A stretch of 64,000 nucleotides of DNA from Chromobacterium alkanivorans. GTDB taxonomy: Bacteria; Pseudomonadota; Gammaproteobacteria; Burkholderiales; Chromobacteriaceae. Below are positions 8,474-18,185 of the stretch, in pieces; the first letter of the stretch is position 1; each line of letters opens with the position of its first letter. A program made the translations under genes and the position numbers. The notes below the pieces were generated by a model. That model was not told the DNA's origin, searched no databases, and saw only the letters and a program-made list of their open reading frames with translations. The stretch covers positions 62,001 through 126,000 of the forward strand of contig NZ_JAFHKL010000001.1 of assembly GCF_016937655.1 (NCBI RefSeq), written 5' to 3'.

Positions 8474-9142
8474 GTGCAACAGATTTCCTTCCTGAGCCTG
8501 ATCCTGGACGCCAGCCTGATGGTGCAACTGGTGATGGCCGGCCTGGCCTTGATGTCGGTGCTGTCCTGGGCCTTGATCTTCAACAAGATCGCGGTGCTGC
8601 GCGCGGCGCGGCGCAATAGCGACGAGTTCGAGCGCAATTTCTGGAGCGGCGCGGATCTGAACCGCTTGTACGAGGACGCCAGCCGCCGCAGCGACACCGT
8701 GGGCATGGAGCGCATCTTCCAGTCCGGTTTCGCCGAGTTCCTGAAGCTGCGCGGCCGCAACGGCACCGAGCTGTCCGACATCATGGCCGGCTCGCGCCGA
8801 GCGATGAAGGCGGCGGCGCAGCGCGAGCTGGACGCGCTGGACAGCCATACTTCCTTCCTCGCCACCGTCGGTTCGGTCAGCCCCTATATCGGTTTGTTCG
8901 GCACGGTGTGGGGCATCATGCATGCCTTCATCGGCCTGGGCAACGCCGGCCAGGCCACCTTGTCCACGGTGGCTCCGGGCATCGCCGAGGCGCTGGTGGC
9001 CACCGCCATCGGCCTGTTCGCGGCGATTCCGGCGGTGGTGGCCTACAACCGCTTCGCCACCGACGTCGACCGTCTGGCCACCCGCTTCGACAGCTATATG
9101 GAAGAGTTCTCCAACATCCTGCAGCGTCTGGCCACGCGTTAA
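8474..9142 (+). CDS. tolQ: TolQ-type proton-channel protein (MotA/TolQ/ExbB family)
   Basis: 222 aa with a GTG start behind AAGAGGAG. Three hydrophobic segments (about residues 14-36, 130-155 and 165-190) with the TolQ/ExbB hallmark SVSPYIGLFGTVWGIMHAF and a second block GIAEALVATAIGLFAAIPAV. TolQ works with TolR and TolA to couple proton-motive force to outer-membrane constriction. Here it is not followed by tolR, tolA, tolB or pal: a hairpin follows and the next gene is an unrelated transporter. It may partner with genes outside the window, or act as a stand-alone paralogue. Confidence 0.88.
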   Translation: MQQISFLSLILDASLMVQLVMAGLALMSVLSWALIFNKIAVLRAARRNSDEFERNFWSGADLNRLYEDASRRSDTVGMERIFQSGFAEFLKLRGRNGTELSDIMAGSRRAMKAAAQRELDALDSHTSFLATVGSVSPYIGLFGTVWGIMHAFIGLGNAGQATLSTVAPGIAEALVATAIGLFAAIPAVVAYNRFATDVDRLATRFDSYMEEFSNILQRLATR

Positions 9143-9151
9143 GCCTGGCCC

Positions 9152-9181
9152 GTCCGCGGCAAAATTGGACTTGCCACGGAC
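9152..9181 (+). terminator. Hairpin after tolQ
   Basis: GTCCGCGGCAA (9152-9162) pairs with TTGCCACGGAC (9171-9181), 11 bp with one G-T wobble and an 8-nt loop, 9 nt after the tolQ stop. No T-run follows, so it is a weak terminator candidate or a boundary hairpin. Confidence 0.4.
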
Positions 9182-9227
9182 ATTCCCATACGGCATGGTA
9201 TCCGGTTCCACTTTCCCGAGCCGCACC

Positions 9228-10091
9228 ATGCCGTTTTCGCGCATCCCCCCGCTGACCTTAGCCGCTTTCTTCGCCCTGTACGTGATCTGGGGCTCCACCT
9301 ATCTGGGCATACGCATCGGCATCGAGTCCTGGCCGCCGATGATGATGGCCGGCCTGCGTTTCTCCCTGGCCGGCTGGCTGATGCTGGCCTATCTATGCTT
9401 GCGCAAATACCCGATGCCGAACGCGCGCGAGCTTGGCGGCGCCGCCTTGCTCGGCGTGCTGATGCCGGCGGTGGGCAACGGTCTGGTCACGGTGGCGGAG
9501 AAAGACGTGTCCTCTGGCGTGGCGGCCTTGGTGATCGCCACCGTGCCGCTGTTCACCCTGTTGTTCGCGCGCATGTTCGGTCAAAAAGCGCGCAAGGTGG
9601 AGTGGGCCGGCATCGGTCTGGGCGTTTGCGGCATGGTGCTGTTGAATATGGGGGCCAATCTGAAGGCCAGCCCCAGCGGCGCCGCGCTGTTGCTGCTGGC
9701 CTCCGCCGGTTGGGCGCTGGGCTCGGCCTGGAGCCGGCATCTGGCTCAGCCCAAGGGACCGATGGGCAGCGCCTGGATGATGATTTTCGGCGGCGCCGCT
9801 TTGTTGCTGGCCAGTCAGGCCTATGGCGAGAAGCTGCAGGGGATGCCGACTCTTTCCGGCTGGCTGGCCTTGCTTTATCTGGCGGTGTTCGGCTCCATCA
9901 TCGCTTACAGCGCCTATCTGCACCTGCTGAAGACCGTGTCGCCGGCCGCCGCCACCAGCTACGCCTACGTCAACCCGGTGATCGCGGTCTTGCTGGGCGT
10001 GGTCTTCCTCGGCGAGCACATCGGCCTGCACGAGATGCTGGCGATGAGCGTGATCGTGGCGGCGGTGGTGTTGATCAGCTGGCGGCGTTAG
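9228..10091 (+). CDS. EamA/DMT-family transporter (YedA/RhaT-like permease)
   Basis: 287 aa from the ATG at 9228 (a second possible ATG at 9195 would add 11 residues). About ten hydrophobic segments arranged as two EamA repeats; the first begins FALYVIWGSTYLGIRIGIES, the classic EamA opening, and the second ends LGVVFLGEHIGLHEMLAMSVIVAAVVL. An inner-membrane exporter or importer of small metabolites; substrate cannot be told. Its TAG stop at 10089-10091 overlaps the left edge of palindromic element A. Confidence 0.88.
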   Translation: MPFSRIPPLTLAAFFALYVIWGSTYLGIRIGIESWPPMMMAGLRFSLAGWLMLAYLCLRKYPMPNARELGGAALLGVLMPAVGNGLVTVAEKDVSSGVAALVIATVPLFTLLFARMFGQKARKVEWAGIGLGVCGMVLLNMGANLKASPSGAALLLLASAGWALGSAWSRHLAQPKGPMGSAWMMIFGGAALLLASQAYGEKLQGMPTLSGWLALLYLAVFGSIIAYSAYLHLLKTVSPAAATSYAYVNPVIAVLLGVVFLGEHIGLHEMLAMSVIVAAVVLISWRR

Positions 10092-10233
10092 GGCCTGCTC
10101 AAGGTCTCGCGAGCAAGGGCGAGACAAGGCGAGAACGAGCGAAAAAGCGGAATGTACGAGGGGTACATGAGCATTTTGAGCTTGTTTTTAACGCCGTATC
10201 GCTGAAGCGCAGCAGACTTTGAACAGCTTCTTA
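10088..10233. repeat. Intergenic palindromic element, copy A
   Basis: A 140-bp imperfect palindrome (10091-10230) bounded by TTA on each side (10088-10090 and 10231-10233). The ends pair as inverted repeats (GGGCCTGCTCAAGGTCT against the complement of the right end, 12-13 of 17 matches). The centre is GTAC-N5-GTAC (10154-10166) and AAGGCG lies at 10126-10131. It is clearly related to copy B at 31286-31434 (inverted), sharing the blocks GCGGAATGTAC and GTACATGAGCATTT. It fills the gap between two convergent genes and its right TTA is the stop codon of the b561 gene. Confidence 0.8.
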
Positions 10234-10758
10234 GCCCGTCAGCGGCAACATGCGCCGCAGCAGGCGGCGTCCCTGGCGTTGGTGCTGGATCACCGCGCCG
10301 ATGTGGCCGGTCAGCAGCAGGGCCAGCGCAACGTTGCTGGCGAAGTGCAGCTTGGCCAGCGCGCGGGTGGCCGCGCCTGGTTCCAGGCTGGGCGGCAGCG
10401 TGATCAGGCCAAACAGGTCGACCGGCCGTTCCATCATCAGCCAGCCGCTGACCAGCGATGAACAGGTCAGCAGATAGAGCAGCGCATGCGCGCGGCGCGC
10501 CAGTCGGTGCTTGGCAGGGGTAATGCCGGCCGGCGGCGGCATGCGGAAGCTGGTGCGGTAGACGATGCGCAGCAGGAAGACCGGCATCAACAGGGTGGTC
10601 AGCGCAACGTTGAACGGCGGAATCGCCGCGGCGACGGCGGGCGGCAGCGCGCCGGAGGCGAGGGCGAAGCCGCTGAGCATCGCCCACAGGATCACGGCTG
10701 CGCAAATCCAGTGCAGCCAGGCGGCGAGGGGCGGATAGCTTCGGGTCGAGGTTTCCAT
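10231..10758 (-). CDS. Cytochrome b561 family protein
   Basis: 175 aa with four hydrophobic segments and the family N terminus YPPLAAWLHWICAAVILWAM, which supplies the first heme-binding His. Further His residues lie in RRAHALLYLL and LAKLHFASNVALALLLTGHIGAV, matching the bis-His b561 pattern. Such proteins pass electrons from the quinone pool or oxidise quinol to superoxide-derived oxygen products in the inner membrane. The gene is convergent with the EamA gene; the stop codon coincides with the edge of palindromic element A. The partner gene or redox substrate is not evident nearby. Confidence 0.85.
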   Translation of the reverse strand: METSTRSYPPLAAWLHWICAAVILWAMLSGFALASGALPPAVAAAIPPFNVALTTLLMPVFLLRIVYRTSFRMPPPAGITPAKHRLARRAHALLYLLTCSSLVSGWLMMERPVDLFGLITLPPSLEPGAATRALAKLHFASNVALALLLTGHIGAVIQHQRQGRRLLRRMLPLTG

Positions 10759-10877
10759 CGGAATCGACTTTCTTGCGAATCCCGGCAGGCGACGCGCGGC
10801 AGTCGTCCCGCCTGCGTCGCGGGCACGGCGTGGCCGCCGTCCAAGGCGGGAGCCTGCGGCAGGAGGAGTGGGAGGAG

Positions 10878-10906
10878 GCCGGCCTTCCCGGAAGGAGAAG
10901 GCCGGC
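10878..10906 (-). terminator. Hairpin downstream of the LPMO gene
   Basis: GCCGGCCTT (10878-10886) pairs with AAGGCCGGC (10898-10906), an 9-bp GC-rich stem, 51 nt beyond the LPMO stop in the minus direction. No strong T-run, so it is only a candidate terminator. Confidence 0.45.
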
Positions 10907-10957
10907 GGTTCAGCGCCTCAGACGTTTAGTCCGCGCGCCGAGAGCGGGGCGAGAGGC

Positions 10958-12121
10958 TTAAACCGGCGCCCACAAGGCGGGTTGGGTGGACGGGGTCCAG
11001 CCCGCGCCGGCCCAGGCGGTGTGCGGCTGCAGGCAGCGGTACTTCTTGCCCTGATAGCTGACGATCTGGCCGGCGGTGTAGGACAGGCCTTCTTTCCAGG
11101 TGTCGCCCACCGGCGGCGGATTGATGCCGCCGTCGCCTTTCTTCAGGTCGATCTGGTAGGTGTAGCCCTTGTAGCTGTCGTTCAGGTACACGCGGTTGGC
11201 GGTGGCGCTGCGCTCCGGAGTGATGGTCACCGTGCGTTGTTTCTGGCTCATCACGCCGATGCGGATCGCTTTGGAGGTGGCGTTCACCTTCACGCCCAGC
11301 TCGTACGGCCAGTTGGCCATCTGGCCGCTGACGGCGTCCAGCGTGACCGGGATGGTTTCCGCGTCGCGGCCGCCGGCGTCGAAGACGCGCAGGGTGGCGG
11401 TGCTGTTGTTCGGCAGGTTTTCATAGGCGGTCACCTTGCCGACTTCTTTCCACGGATTGGTTACCGGCGGGGGTTCCGGCGGGTTGGTGCCGTCGCCGAA
11501 GACGACGTCGGAGCACGAGTAGAACGCTTCCTCGCTGTCCGCTCGTTTCCAGACATTGAAGATGATGTGCGGGCCGCTCTTGCCGGTCGGCAGCTTGGCC
11601 ACCATGTGGTAGCGCTTGTTGGCGTCCAGCGGCGGGTTGCCGGTGACGGTGTGGAACGGTTGCGGATCCAGGTCGGACCACTTCAGCGGCTTGGTCTGAT
11701 CCCAGCCGTTCTTGGTGACGTAGAACTTGAAGTACTTGGTCGAGTGCGGCGCGGTGGCGTGGTAGACGAACTCGTAGTTGCCGTTGGCGTCCGGCACCAG
11801 CTTGGTTTTCGGCCAATCGGTGCGTCCCAGGTTGAAGCCCTTGAACTTGTCCTGGCCGCCGGCGCACAGCTTGCCGTCCGGCACCACCGCCGCGTGATTG
11901 TCGCCCTGCGGGTTCTGATTGATGCCGTTCCAGTCGTACATGGCCTGGGTGCCGCCTACGCGACGGGCTTCCTGGCAAGCGGCGGATTTCGGCGATTCCG
12001 CGCCCTCCTTGAAGCAGTTGTAGGTGCGGTTGATGGGCACTTCCATGGTGCCGTGGGCCCAGAGCGGCGCGCTGAGGCAGGCCAGGGCGAGAGCGGCGGG
12101 AAGGCGCAGTTGTGGTTTCAT
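10958..12121 (-). CDS. Secreted chitin-active lytic polysaccharide monooxygenase (AA10) with C-terminal chitin-binding module
   Basis: 387 aa. The signal peptide (1-22) ends at LWA, so the mature protein begins with the copper-binding His23 (HGTMEVPINRTYNC); His125 in TAPHSTKYFKFYVTK fits the second ligand of the histidine brace. The AA10 domain runs to about residue 212. A proline-rich linker (NPPEPPPV) leads to a GbpA-like middle domain (about 218-330), and after a second linker (INPPPVGDTW) a CBM5/12 chitin-binding module closes the protein (WKEGLSYTAGQIVSYQGKKY). It oxidatively cleaves crystalline chitin outside the cell and so supplies the GlcNAc operon on the other strand. The gene lies divergently to that operon. 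Confidence 0.93.
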   Translation of the reverse strand: MKPQLRLPAALALACLSAPLWAHGTMEVPINRTYNCFKEGAESPKSAACQEARRVGGTQAMYDWNGINQNPQGDNHAAVVPDGKLCAGGQDKFKGFNLGRTDWPKTKLVPDANGNYEFVYHATAPHSTKYFKFYVTKNGWDQTKPLKWSDLDPQPFHTVTGNPPLDANKRYHMVAKLPTGKSGPHIIFNVWKRADSEEAFYSCSDVVFGDGTNPPEPPPVTNPWKEVGKVTAYENLPNNSTATLRVFDAGGRDAETIPVTLDAVSGQMANWPYELGVKVNATSKAIRIGVMSQKQRTVTITPERSATANRVYLNDSYKGYTYQIDLKKGDGGINPPPVGDTWKEGLSYTAGQIVSYQGKKYRCLQPHTAWAGAGWTPSTQPALWAPV

Positions 12122-12183
12122 TCTGACTCCTTTGAGCTACGAGTGGTATGCAAGTGCCCAGCAGTGCGCCGGGCAGTCCAATC

Positions 12184-12204
12184 ATCATATGAATGACATA
12201 TGAT
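12184..12204. promoter_or_regulatory. Perfect inverted repeat upstream of the LPMO gene
   Basis: Arms ATCATATG (12184-12191) and CATATGAT (12197-12204) separated by AATGA, 62 bp upstream of the LPMO start codon. The dyad fits an operator for a dimeric regulator or overlaps the promoter (the arms hold TATG/CATATGAT -10-like hexamers). The binding protein is unknown. Confidence 0.5.
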
Positions 12205-12422
12205 TTAAAATGAGACGGCTATTTTTAATGTAAGTTTGGCGAAAGGTACTATTGCCATACTTACTGTGTGGTCTTGTATCCGCTTGATTCTTGCAAAAAA
12301 TGCTCATTCCCAGACCTGTCCCGCCGGTCACGGTGGATCGATTCCAAATTTTCCCCTGCCAAATCATCCGTTTGTCGTTTTGCTGCCATGCAGCAAGCCG
12401 CCAATAATGCGCGCAAATAAAA

Positions 12423-12455
12423 TGGTATTGACGTGGTATTAATGTGGTATTAACG
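12423..12455 (+). promoter_or_regulatory. Three tandem 11-bp repeats, probable operator half-sites
   Basis: TGGTATTGACG (12423-12433), TGGTATTAATG (12434-12444) and TGGTATTAACG (12445-12455) follow each other without gaps, so the units are spaced by about one helical turn. They lie about 105-140 bp before the start of the GntR regulator gene. TGGT(A/C)T-type half-sites are typical of HutC/DasR-like GntR proteins, so autoregulation by the next gene is plausible. Confidence 0.55.
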
Positions 12456-12560
12456 TTCGCGGTAAGCCGGAAGGCCGGAATCGACGCGCGTCGGCGCGGA
12501 AGATGCCAGCCGGGGAGACAGGTTATACACTGGGGTTTTCAGACCACTTGCAGACAACCC

Positions 12561-13291
12561 ATGGAAAATCGCTGGCTTGCATTGAAACCGGATGAAACCC
12601 TGACCACGCCGCTGTATCTGCAGCTGTCGCGGAAACTGGCCGACGCCATCAACGCCGGTTGGTGGCAGGCGGACGAGGCGCTGCCGTCGGAGCGGACGTT
12701 TTCCGAAGAACTGGGCATTTCGCGCGTCACCGCGCGCAAGGCGATGGACGTGCTGCTGGAGCAGGGCCTGATACGCCGGCGCCAAGGCTCGGGCACCTTC
12801 ATCACGCCGCGGCTGGAGCAGCCGCTGTCGCGGTTGACCGGCTTTACCGAACAATTGCGCCAACGCGGTTTCGTGCCGTCGTCGGTGTGGCTGGAGCGCG
12901 GCGTGTTCGCGCCCAGCAATGAAGAAGTGATCAAGCTGGGGCTGTCGCCCACCTCGCAGGTATCGCGGCTGAAGCGCCAGCGTCTGGCCGACGGGGTGGT
13001 GATGGCGATCGAGATGACCACCTTGCCGGTGGCTTATCTGCCGGAGCCGCAACAGGTGGGCACTTCGCTGTACGCCCACCTGGACGCCAACGGCCATTCG
13101 GTGGTGCGCGCGCTGCAGCATATCCGCGCGGTGAACGCCTCCGGCGACATCGCCACGCTGGCCGGCATCCGCCCCGGCGAGGCGATGCTGCTGATTACCC
13201 GCATCGGCTTCAACGCCGAGAACATCGCGATTGAATTGACCGATACCTATTGCCGTAACGACTACTACGATTTTGTTGCCGAACTGAGACG

Positions 13292-13295
<4 letters not shown>
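12561..13295 (+). CDS. GntR/HutC-family regulator of N-acetylglucosamine use (NagR/DasR-like)
   Basis: 244 aa from the ATG at 12561; the frame is open upstream but the family N terminus is MENRWLALKPDETLTTPLYL. Residues 20-85 form the GntR winged HTH (ALPSERTFSEELGISRVTARKAMDVLLEQGLIRRRQGSGTF region) and the rest a UTRA effector domain (LTGFTEQLRQRGF through VAELRR). DasR/NagR relatives sense GlcN-6-P or GlcNAc-6-P. It is the first gene of the nag operon; its stop overlaps the nagA start by 4 nt (ATGA), so regulator and deacetylase are co-translated. Confidence 0.88.
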
Positions 13296-14393
<1,098 letters not shown>

Positions 14394-14413
<20 letters not shown>

Positions 14414-15416
14414 AGAAGCGCTGTACGCCGCCGAAGCGGTGGCCGCGCAACACATGTACGCCGATGAAGCGCTGGCCGCGTTGGGACGCGCGCTGGCGGT
14501 GGAGCGCCCCAGCCTGGCGCTGACCGTGGCCCGCGGCAGTTCCGATCACGCCGCCAACTACTTCGCCTATCTGGCGATGCAGCGGCTGGGCGTGCCGGTG
14601 GTGTCGCTGCCGATGTCGCTGGTGACGCTGCACCGAGCGCCGCTGGCGGTGAAGGGCCAGCTGGCGGTGGCCCTGTCCCAGTCCGGCCAGAGCCCGGACC
14701 TGATCGACACCATGAAGGCGCTGGGCGCCGCCGGCGCGCGCACCGCGGCGCTGGTCAACAAGCATCAATCGCCGCTGGCCGCCGCCTGCGAATGGGTGGT
14801 GCCCTTGTGCGCCGGCGACGAAAAAAGCGTGGCCGCCACCAAGAGTTACATTACCTCGCTGTCCGCGGTGGCGCGCCTGGTCGCCCACTGGCAGGCGGAC
14901 GACGCGCTGCTGGCCGCGCTGGCCAATCTGCCGCAGCGGCTGACCGAAGCCACGCGCCAGGACTGGAGCCTGGCGGTGGACGCCTTGCGCGACGCCGAAC
15001 GCATCATGGTGGTGGGCCGCGGCCTGGGCTTCGCCGTGGCGCTGGAAGCCGCGCTCAAATTCAAGGAAACCTGCGCGATCCAGGCCGAGGCCTTCTCCGG
15101 CGCCGAAATCAAGCACGGTCCGATGGCCTTGATCGACGACGGCTATCCGCTGCTGATCTTCGCGCCGCGCGGTCCGGAGCAGCAGGGCTTGATCGAGCTG
15201 GCCGAGGAAATGCGCGGCCGCGGCGCCAAGGTGCTGCTGGCGGCGCCGGAAACGGTGCCCAGCCGCGACCTGACCCTGGCGCTGGCCGACGACGAGGCGC
15301 TGGACCCGCTGCTGGCGATCCAGAGCTTCTACCTGATGGCGGCGCGCCTGTCCGAAGCGCGCGGCCTGAATCCGGATGTGCCGCGTCATCTGTCCAAGGT
15401 GACCTGCACGCGCTGA
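14394..15416 (+). CDS. nagB: SIS-type glucosamine-6-phosphate deaminase (NagB-II, GlmS-isomerase-like)
   Basis: 340 aa, two SIS domains. Blocks: VARGSSDHAANYFAYL and SQSGQSPDLIDTM (first SIS), CAGDEKSVAATKSY, then VVGRGLGFAVALEAALKFKE and AEAFSGAEIKHGPMALI (second SIS). It resembles the isomerase half of GlmS without the glutaminase domain, the form that replaces classical NagB in several chitinolytic bacteria, converting GlcN-6-P to fructose-6-P and ammonia. The likely start is an unusual TTG at 14394, with GAGGGAG about 6 nt upstream; the next ATG (14406) is too far from any ribosome site. It overlaps the nagA end, so translation is coupled. Confidence 0.88.
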
Positions 15417-15535
15417 GTCCGGCAACGCTTGAAACCGCGCCCCGATCTGCGATGCGAATCGGGGCGCGCCGCGAACGGCGCCCAGCGGAACCCGCGCCGG
15501 CCGCGGAGACGACATATAAGAATGGAGACGTCCCC

Positions 15536-18040
15536 ATGTCCGCTACGCTCGAACTCCTGGCCCCGTTTGACGGGCCGACCGTGCCGCTGAGCCGCGCGCC
15601 CGATCCGGTATTCGCCGGCTTAATGATGGGCGACGGTCTGGCGATCGAGCCGCTGTCCGGCACCCTGTTGGCGCCCTGTGACGGCGAGGTGGCGCAACTG
15701 GCGCGCACCGGCCACGCCCTGACTCTGCGCGCGGCCAACGGCGCGGAAGTGCTGATCCACATCGGCATCGACACCGTCAAGCTGGACGGCGAGGGCTTCA
15801 AGCCGCTGATCAAGGCCGGCGACGCGGTGCGCCAGGGCCAGCCGCTGATCGAAGTGGACCTGGACGCGGTGGCGCGGCGCGCGCCGTCGTTGCTGACCAT
15901 GGTGGTGATCGCCAACGGCGAGGCTTATGCGCTGGAGCAGCGGGCGACCGGCATGCAGCAGGCCGGCCGCAGCGTGTTTCTGACGCTGTCCGGCGGCGCT
16001 GCCGCCGACGAGGGCCCAAGCGCAAGCGGCGCGGAAAGCCGTGGTCAGGCCACGGTGCGTCACGCCGGTGGCCTGCACGCGCGGCCGGCGGCGCTGGTGC
16101 AGAACGCGGCGCGGCAATATCGCGCCAGCGTGCGAGTGGAATTCAAGGGCCAGGCCGCCAACGCCCGCAGCGTGGTGGCTTTGATGGGGCTGGGCGTGTC
16201 CGAGGACGACGATGTGGCGGTGTTGGCGCAGGGCGAGGACGCCGCGGCCGCCGCCGCCGCGGTGATCGCCGCGCTGCAGACCCGCACCGAATCCGGCCAC
16301 GGCGCGTCCGCGCCCTTGGCCGGCGCGCCGGCGCGCGCGCTGCCGGCCGGCTGGATAGGCGGCGTGTGCGCGGCGCCGGGCCTGGCCATCGGCCAGGTGG
16401 TGCGCCTAGACGCCTTCGAGCCGCAGGTGGCCGAGTTCGCGGTCAACGCCGACAGCGAGCGCGAACAGCTGCGCCGCGCGCTGGCCGAGGTCAGCGCCGG
16501 CATCGCCGCCGCCATCGACGAGGCGCTGCGCCGCGGCCAGACCTCGCAGAGCGACATCTTCGCCGCTCACCTGGCCTTGGTGGACGATCCGGAGTTGCGG
16601 GACGCGGCGGAGCGGGACATCGCCGCCGGCCACAGCGCCGGCCACGCCTTCCGCCAGGCGGTGCGCGCGCAGTGCCGCGTGCTGTCCGGCCTGGGCAGTC
16701 CCTTGCTGGCCGAGCGGGTGGCCGATCTCAAAGACATCGAGCGCCAGGTGCTGAAAGCGCTGCTGGGCGACGCTCAGAGCGAGCCCGAGCTGTATCCGGC
16801 CTCCATCCTGGTGGCCGAAGACCTGGCGCCTTCCGAACTGACCCGGCTGCCGCGCGAGCGGGTGGCCGGCATCCTGTCCGCCGCCGGCGGCGCCACCGGC
16901 CACGTGGCCATTCTGGCGCGCGCGCTCGGCATTCCGGCGCTGGTGGCCTGCGGGCCGCAAGTGTTGCGGCTGGACGCCGGCAGCGAAGTGCTGCTGGACG
17001 CGAGCCAAGGCGCTTGCGATCCGGCGCCGAGCGCCGCCGCGCTGGCCTCCGCGCGGCAGACCATGGCCGAACGCGAGCGCCGCCGCGCCGACATGCGCGC
17101 CGACGCCGACGGCGCAGCGGTGACGCTGGACGGCGTGCGCGTCGAAGTGGCCGCCAACATCGCCAACGAAGAGGACGCGCGCGAAGCGGTGCGCCACGGC
17201 GCCGACAGCGTCGGCCTGCTGCGCACCGAATTCCTGTTCATCGATCGCCGCGACGCGCCGGACCGCTACGAACAGGCCAACGCCTACCAGGCGGTGCTGG
17301 ACGAGTTGCAGGGCCGCGTCGCCATCATTCGCACGCTGGACGTGGGCGGCGACAAGGAAGTGCCCTATCTGACCCTGCCGCCGGAACCGAACCCGGCGCT
17401 GGGCCTGCGCGGCATCCGCACCGGCTTCGCCCACCCGGAGATGCTGGACGAACAACTGCGCGCGTTGCTGATGCTGCGCCCGCTGTCCTTGCTGCGCGTC
17501 CTGGTGCCCATGATCGCCGATCTGGGCGAACTGCGGCGCCTGCGCCGGCGCATCGACGCTTTGGCCGCGGACATGGGGCTGAGCGAGCGGCCGCAGCTGG
17601 GCGTGATGGTGGAAGTGCCGTCCGCGGCGCTGCTGGCCGACCAACTGGCCGCCGAGGCGGATTTCCTGTCCATCGGCACCAACGACCTGACTCAATACAC
17701 GCTGGCGATGGACCGTTGCAACGCCTCGCTGGCCGCCAGCCTGGACGCGATGCATCCGGCGCTGCTGCGGCTGATCGAACGCACGGTGGCCGGCGCCAGC
17801 CAGCACGGCAAATGGGTGGGCGTATGCGGCGCGCTGGCCTCGGACCCGCTGGCCGCGTCGGTGCTGGTCGGCCTCGGCGTCGCCGAACTGTCGGTCAGTC
17901 CCGGCCTGGTGCCGGAGATCAAGGCCAGGGTGAGAACGCTGGATCAGCAGGCTTGCCGCAAACGCGCCGAGCAGTTGCTGACGCTGGACTCCGCCGCCGC
18001 GGTGCGCGCGCAGGCCGCCGCATGGTGGCCGGAGAGCTGA
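15536..18040 (+). CDS. nagF: PTS multiphosphoryl transfer protein, fused EIIA(Glc)-HPr-EI
   Basis: 834 aa from the ATG at 15536 (GGAGA ribosome site). Domain order: EIIA-Glc type (1-150; His60 and phospho-acceptor His75 in LIHIGIDTVKLDG), HPr (170-250; His181 in GGLHARPAA), an Ala/Pro linker, then enzyme I (275-834) with phospho-His456 in GGATGHVAIL, LLRTEFLFIDR and SIGTNDLTQYTLAMDR of the PEP-binding barrel. It takes phosphate from PEP and passes it EI-HPr-EIIA to the EIIB of the permease encoded next. Fusion of all three soluble components in the nag operon makes the system self-contained for GlcNAc. A 119-nt gap separates it from the deaminase gene. Confidence 0.94.
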   Translation: MSATLELLAPFDGPTVPLSRAPDPVFAGLMMGDGLAIEPLSGTLLAPCDGEVAQLARTGHALTLRAANGAEVLIHIGIDTVKLDGEGFKPLIKAGDAVRQGQPLIEVDLDAVARRAPSLLTMVVIANGEAYALEQRATGMQQAGRSVFLTLSGGAAADEGPSASGAESRGQATVRHAGGLHARPAALVQNAARQYRASVRVEFKGQAANARSVVALMGLGVSEDDDVAVLAQGEDAAAAAAAVIAALQTRTESGHGASAPLAGAPARALPAGWIGGVCAAPGLAIGQVVRLDAFEPQVAEFAVNADSEREQLRRALAEVSAGIAAAIDEALRRGQTSQSDIFAAHLALVDDPELRDAAERDIAAGHSAGHAFRQAVRAQCRVLSGLGSPLLAERVADLKDIERQVLKALLGDAQSEPELYPASILVAEDLAPSELTRLPRERVAGILSAAGGATGHVAILARALGIPALVACGPQVLRLDAGSEVLLDASQGACDPAPSAAALASARQTMAERERRRADMRADADGAAVTLDGVRVEVAANIANEEDAREAVRHGADSVGLLRTEFLFIDRRDAPDRYEQANAYQAVLDELQGRVAIIRTLDVGGDKEVPYLTLPPEPNPALGLRGIRTGFAHPEMLDEQLRALLMLRPLSLLRVLVPMIADLGELRRLRRRIDALAADMGLSERPQLGVMVEVPSAALLADQLAAEADFLSIGTNDLTQYTLAMDRCNASLAASLDAMHPALLRLIERTVAGASQHGKWVGVCGALASDPLAASVLVGLGVAELSVSPGLVPEIKARVRTLDQQACRKRAEQLLTLDSAAAVRAQAAAWWPES

Positions 18041-18185
18041 ACCGGTCCGGCGCGCAAAGCCGCGCCGGATCCTGAAGTAATCGCATGCCGCGGGGACACG
18101 CGGCAGCGAGCGGTACCGACACACAAGAAGGTAGCAGCCTGGAGCGCCATGCCCCCATCGGCGTCCATACACTGGGAGACGAGAC

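Larger units (their letters stand above)
12122..12560. promoter_or_regulatory. Divergent regulatory region between the LPMO gene and the GlcNAc operon
   Basis: 439 bp with no convincing gene; it is AT-richer than its surroundings. Near the LPMO start it contains a perfect inverted repeat with 8-bp arms (12184-12204). Near the operon it contains three tandem 11-bp repeats (12423-12455). Short open frames across it have no ribosome site and no recognisable product. It should carry the promoters of both transcription units. Confidence 0.7.

Noticed and set aside
12185-12442. Small open frames between the LPMO gene and the nag operon
   Set aside because: Both strands give 60-70 codon frames but no ribosome site, no recognisable sequence and AT-rich base use; the region is better read as divergent promoters.
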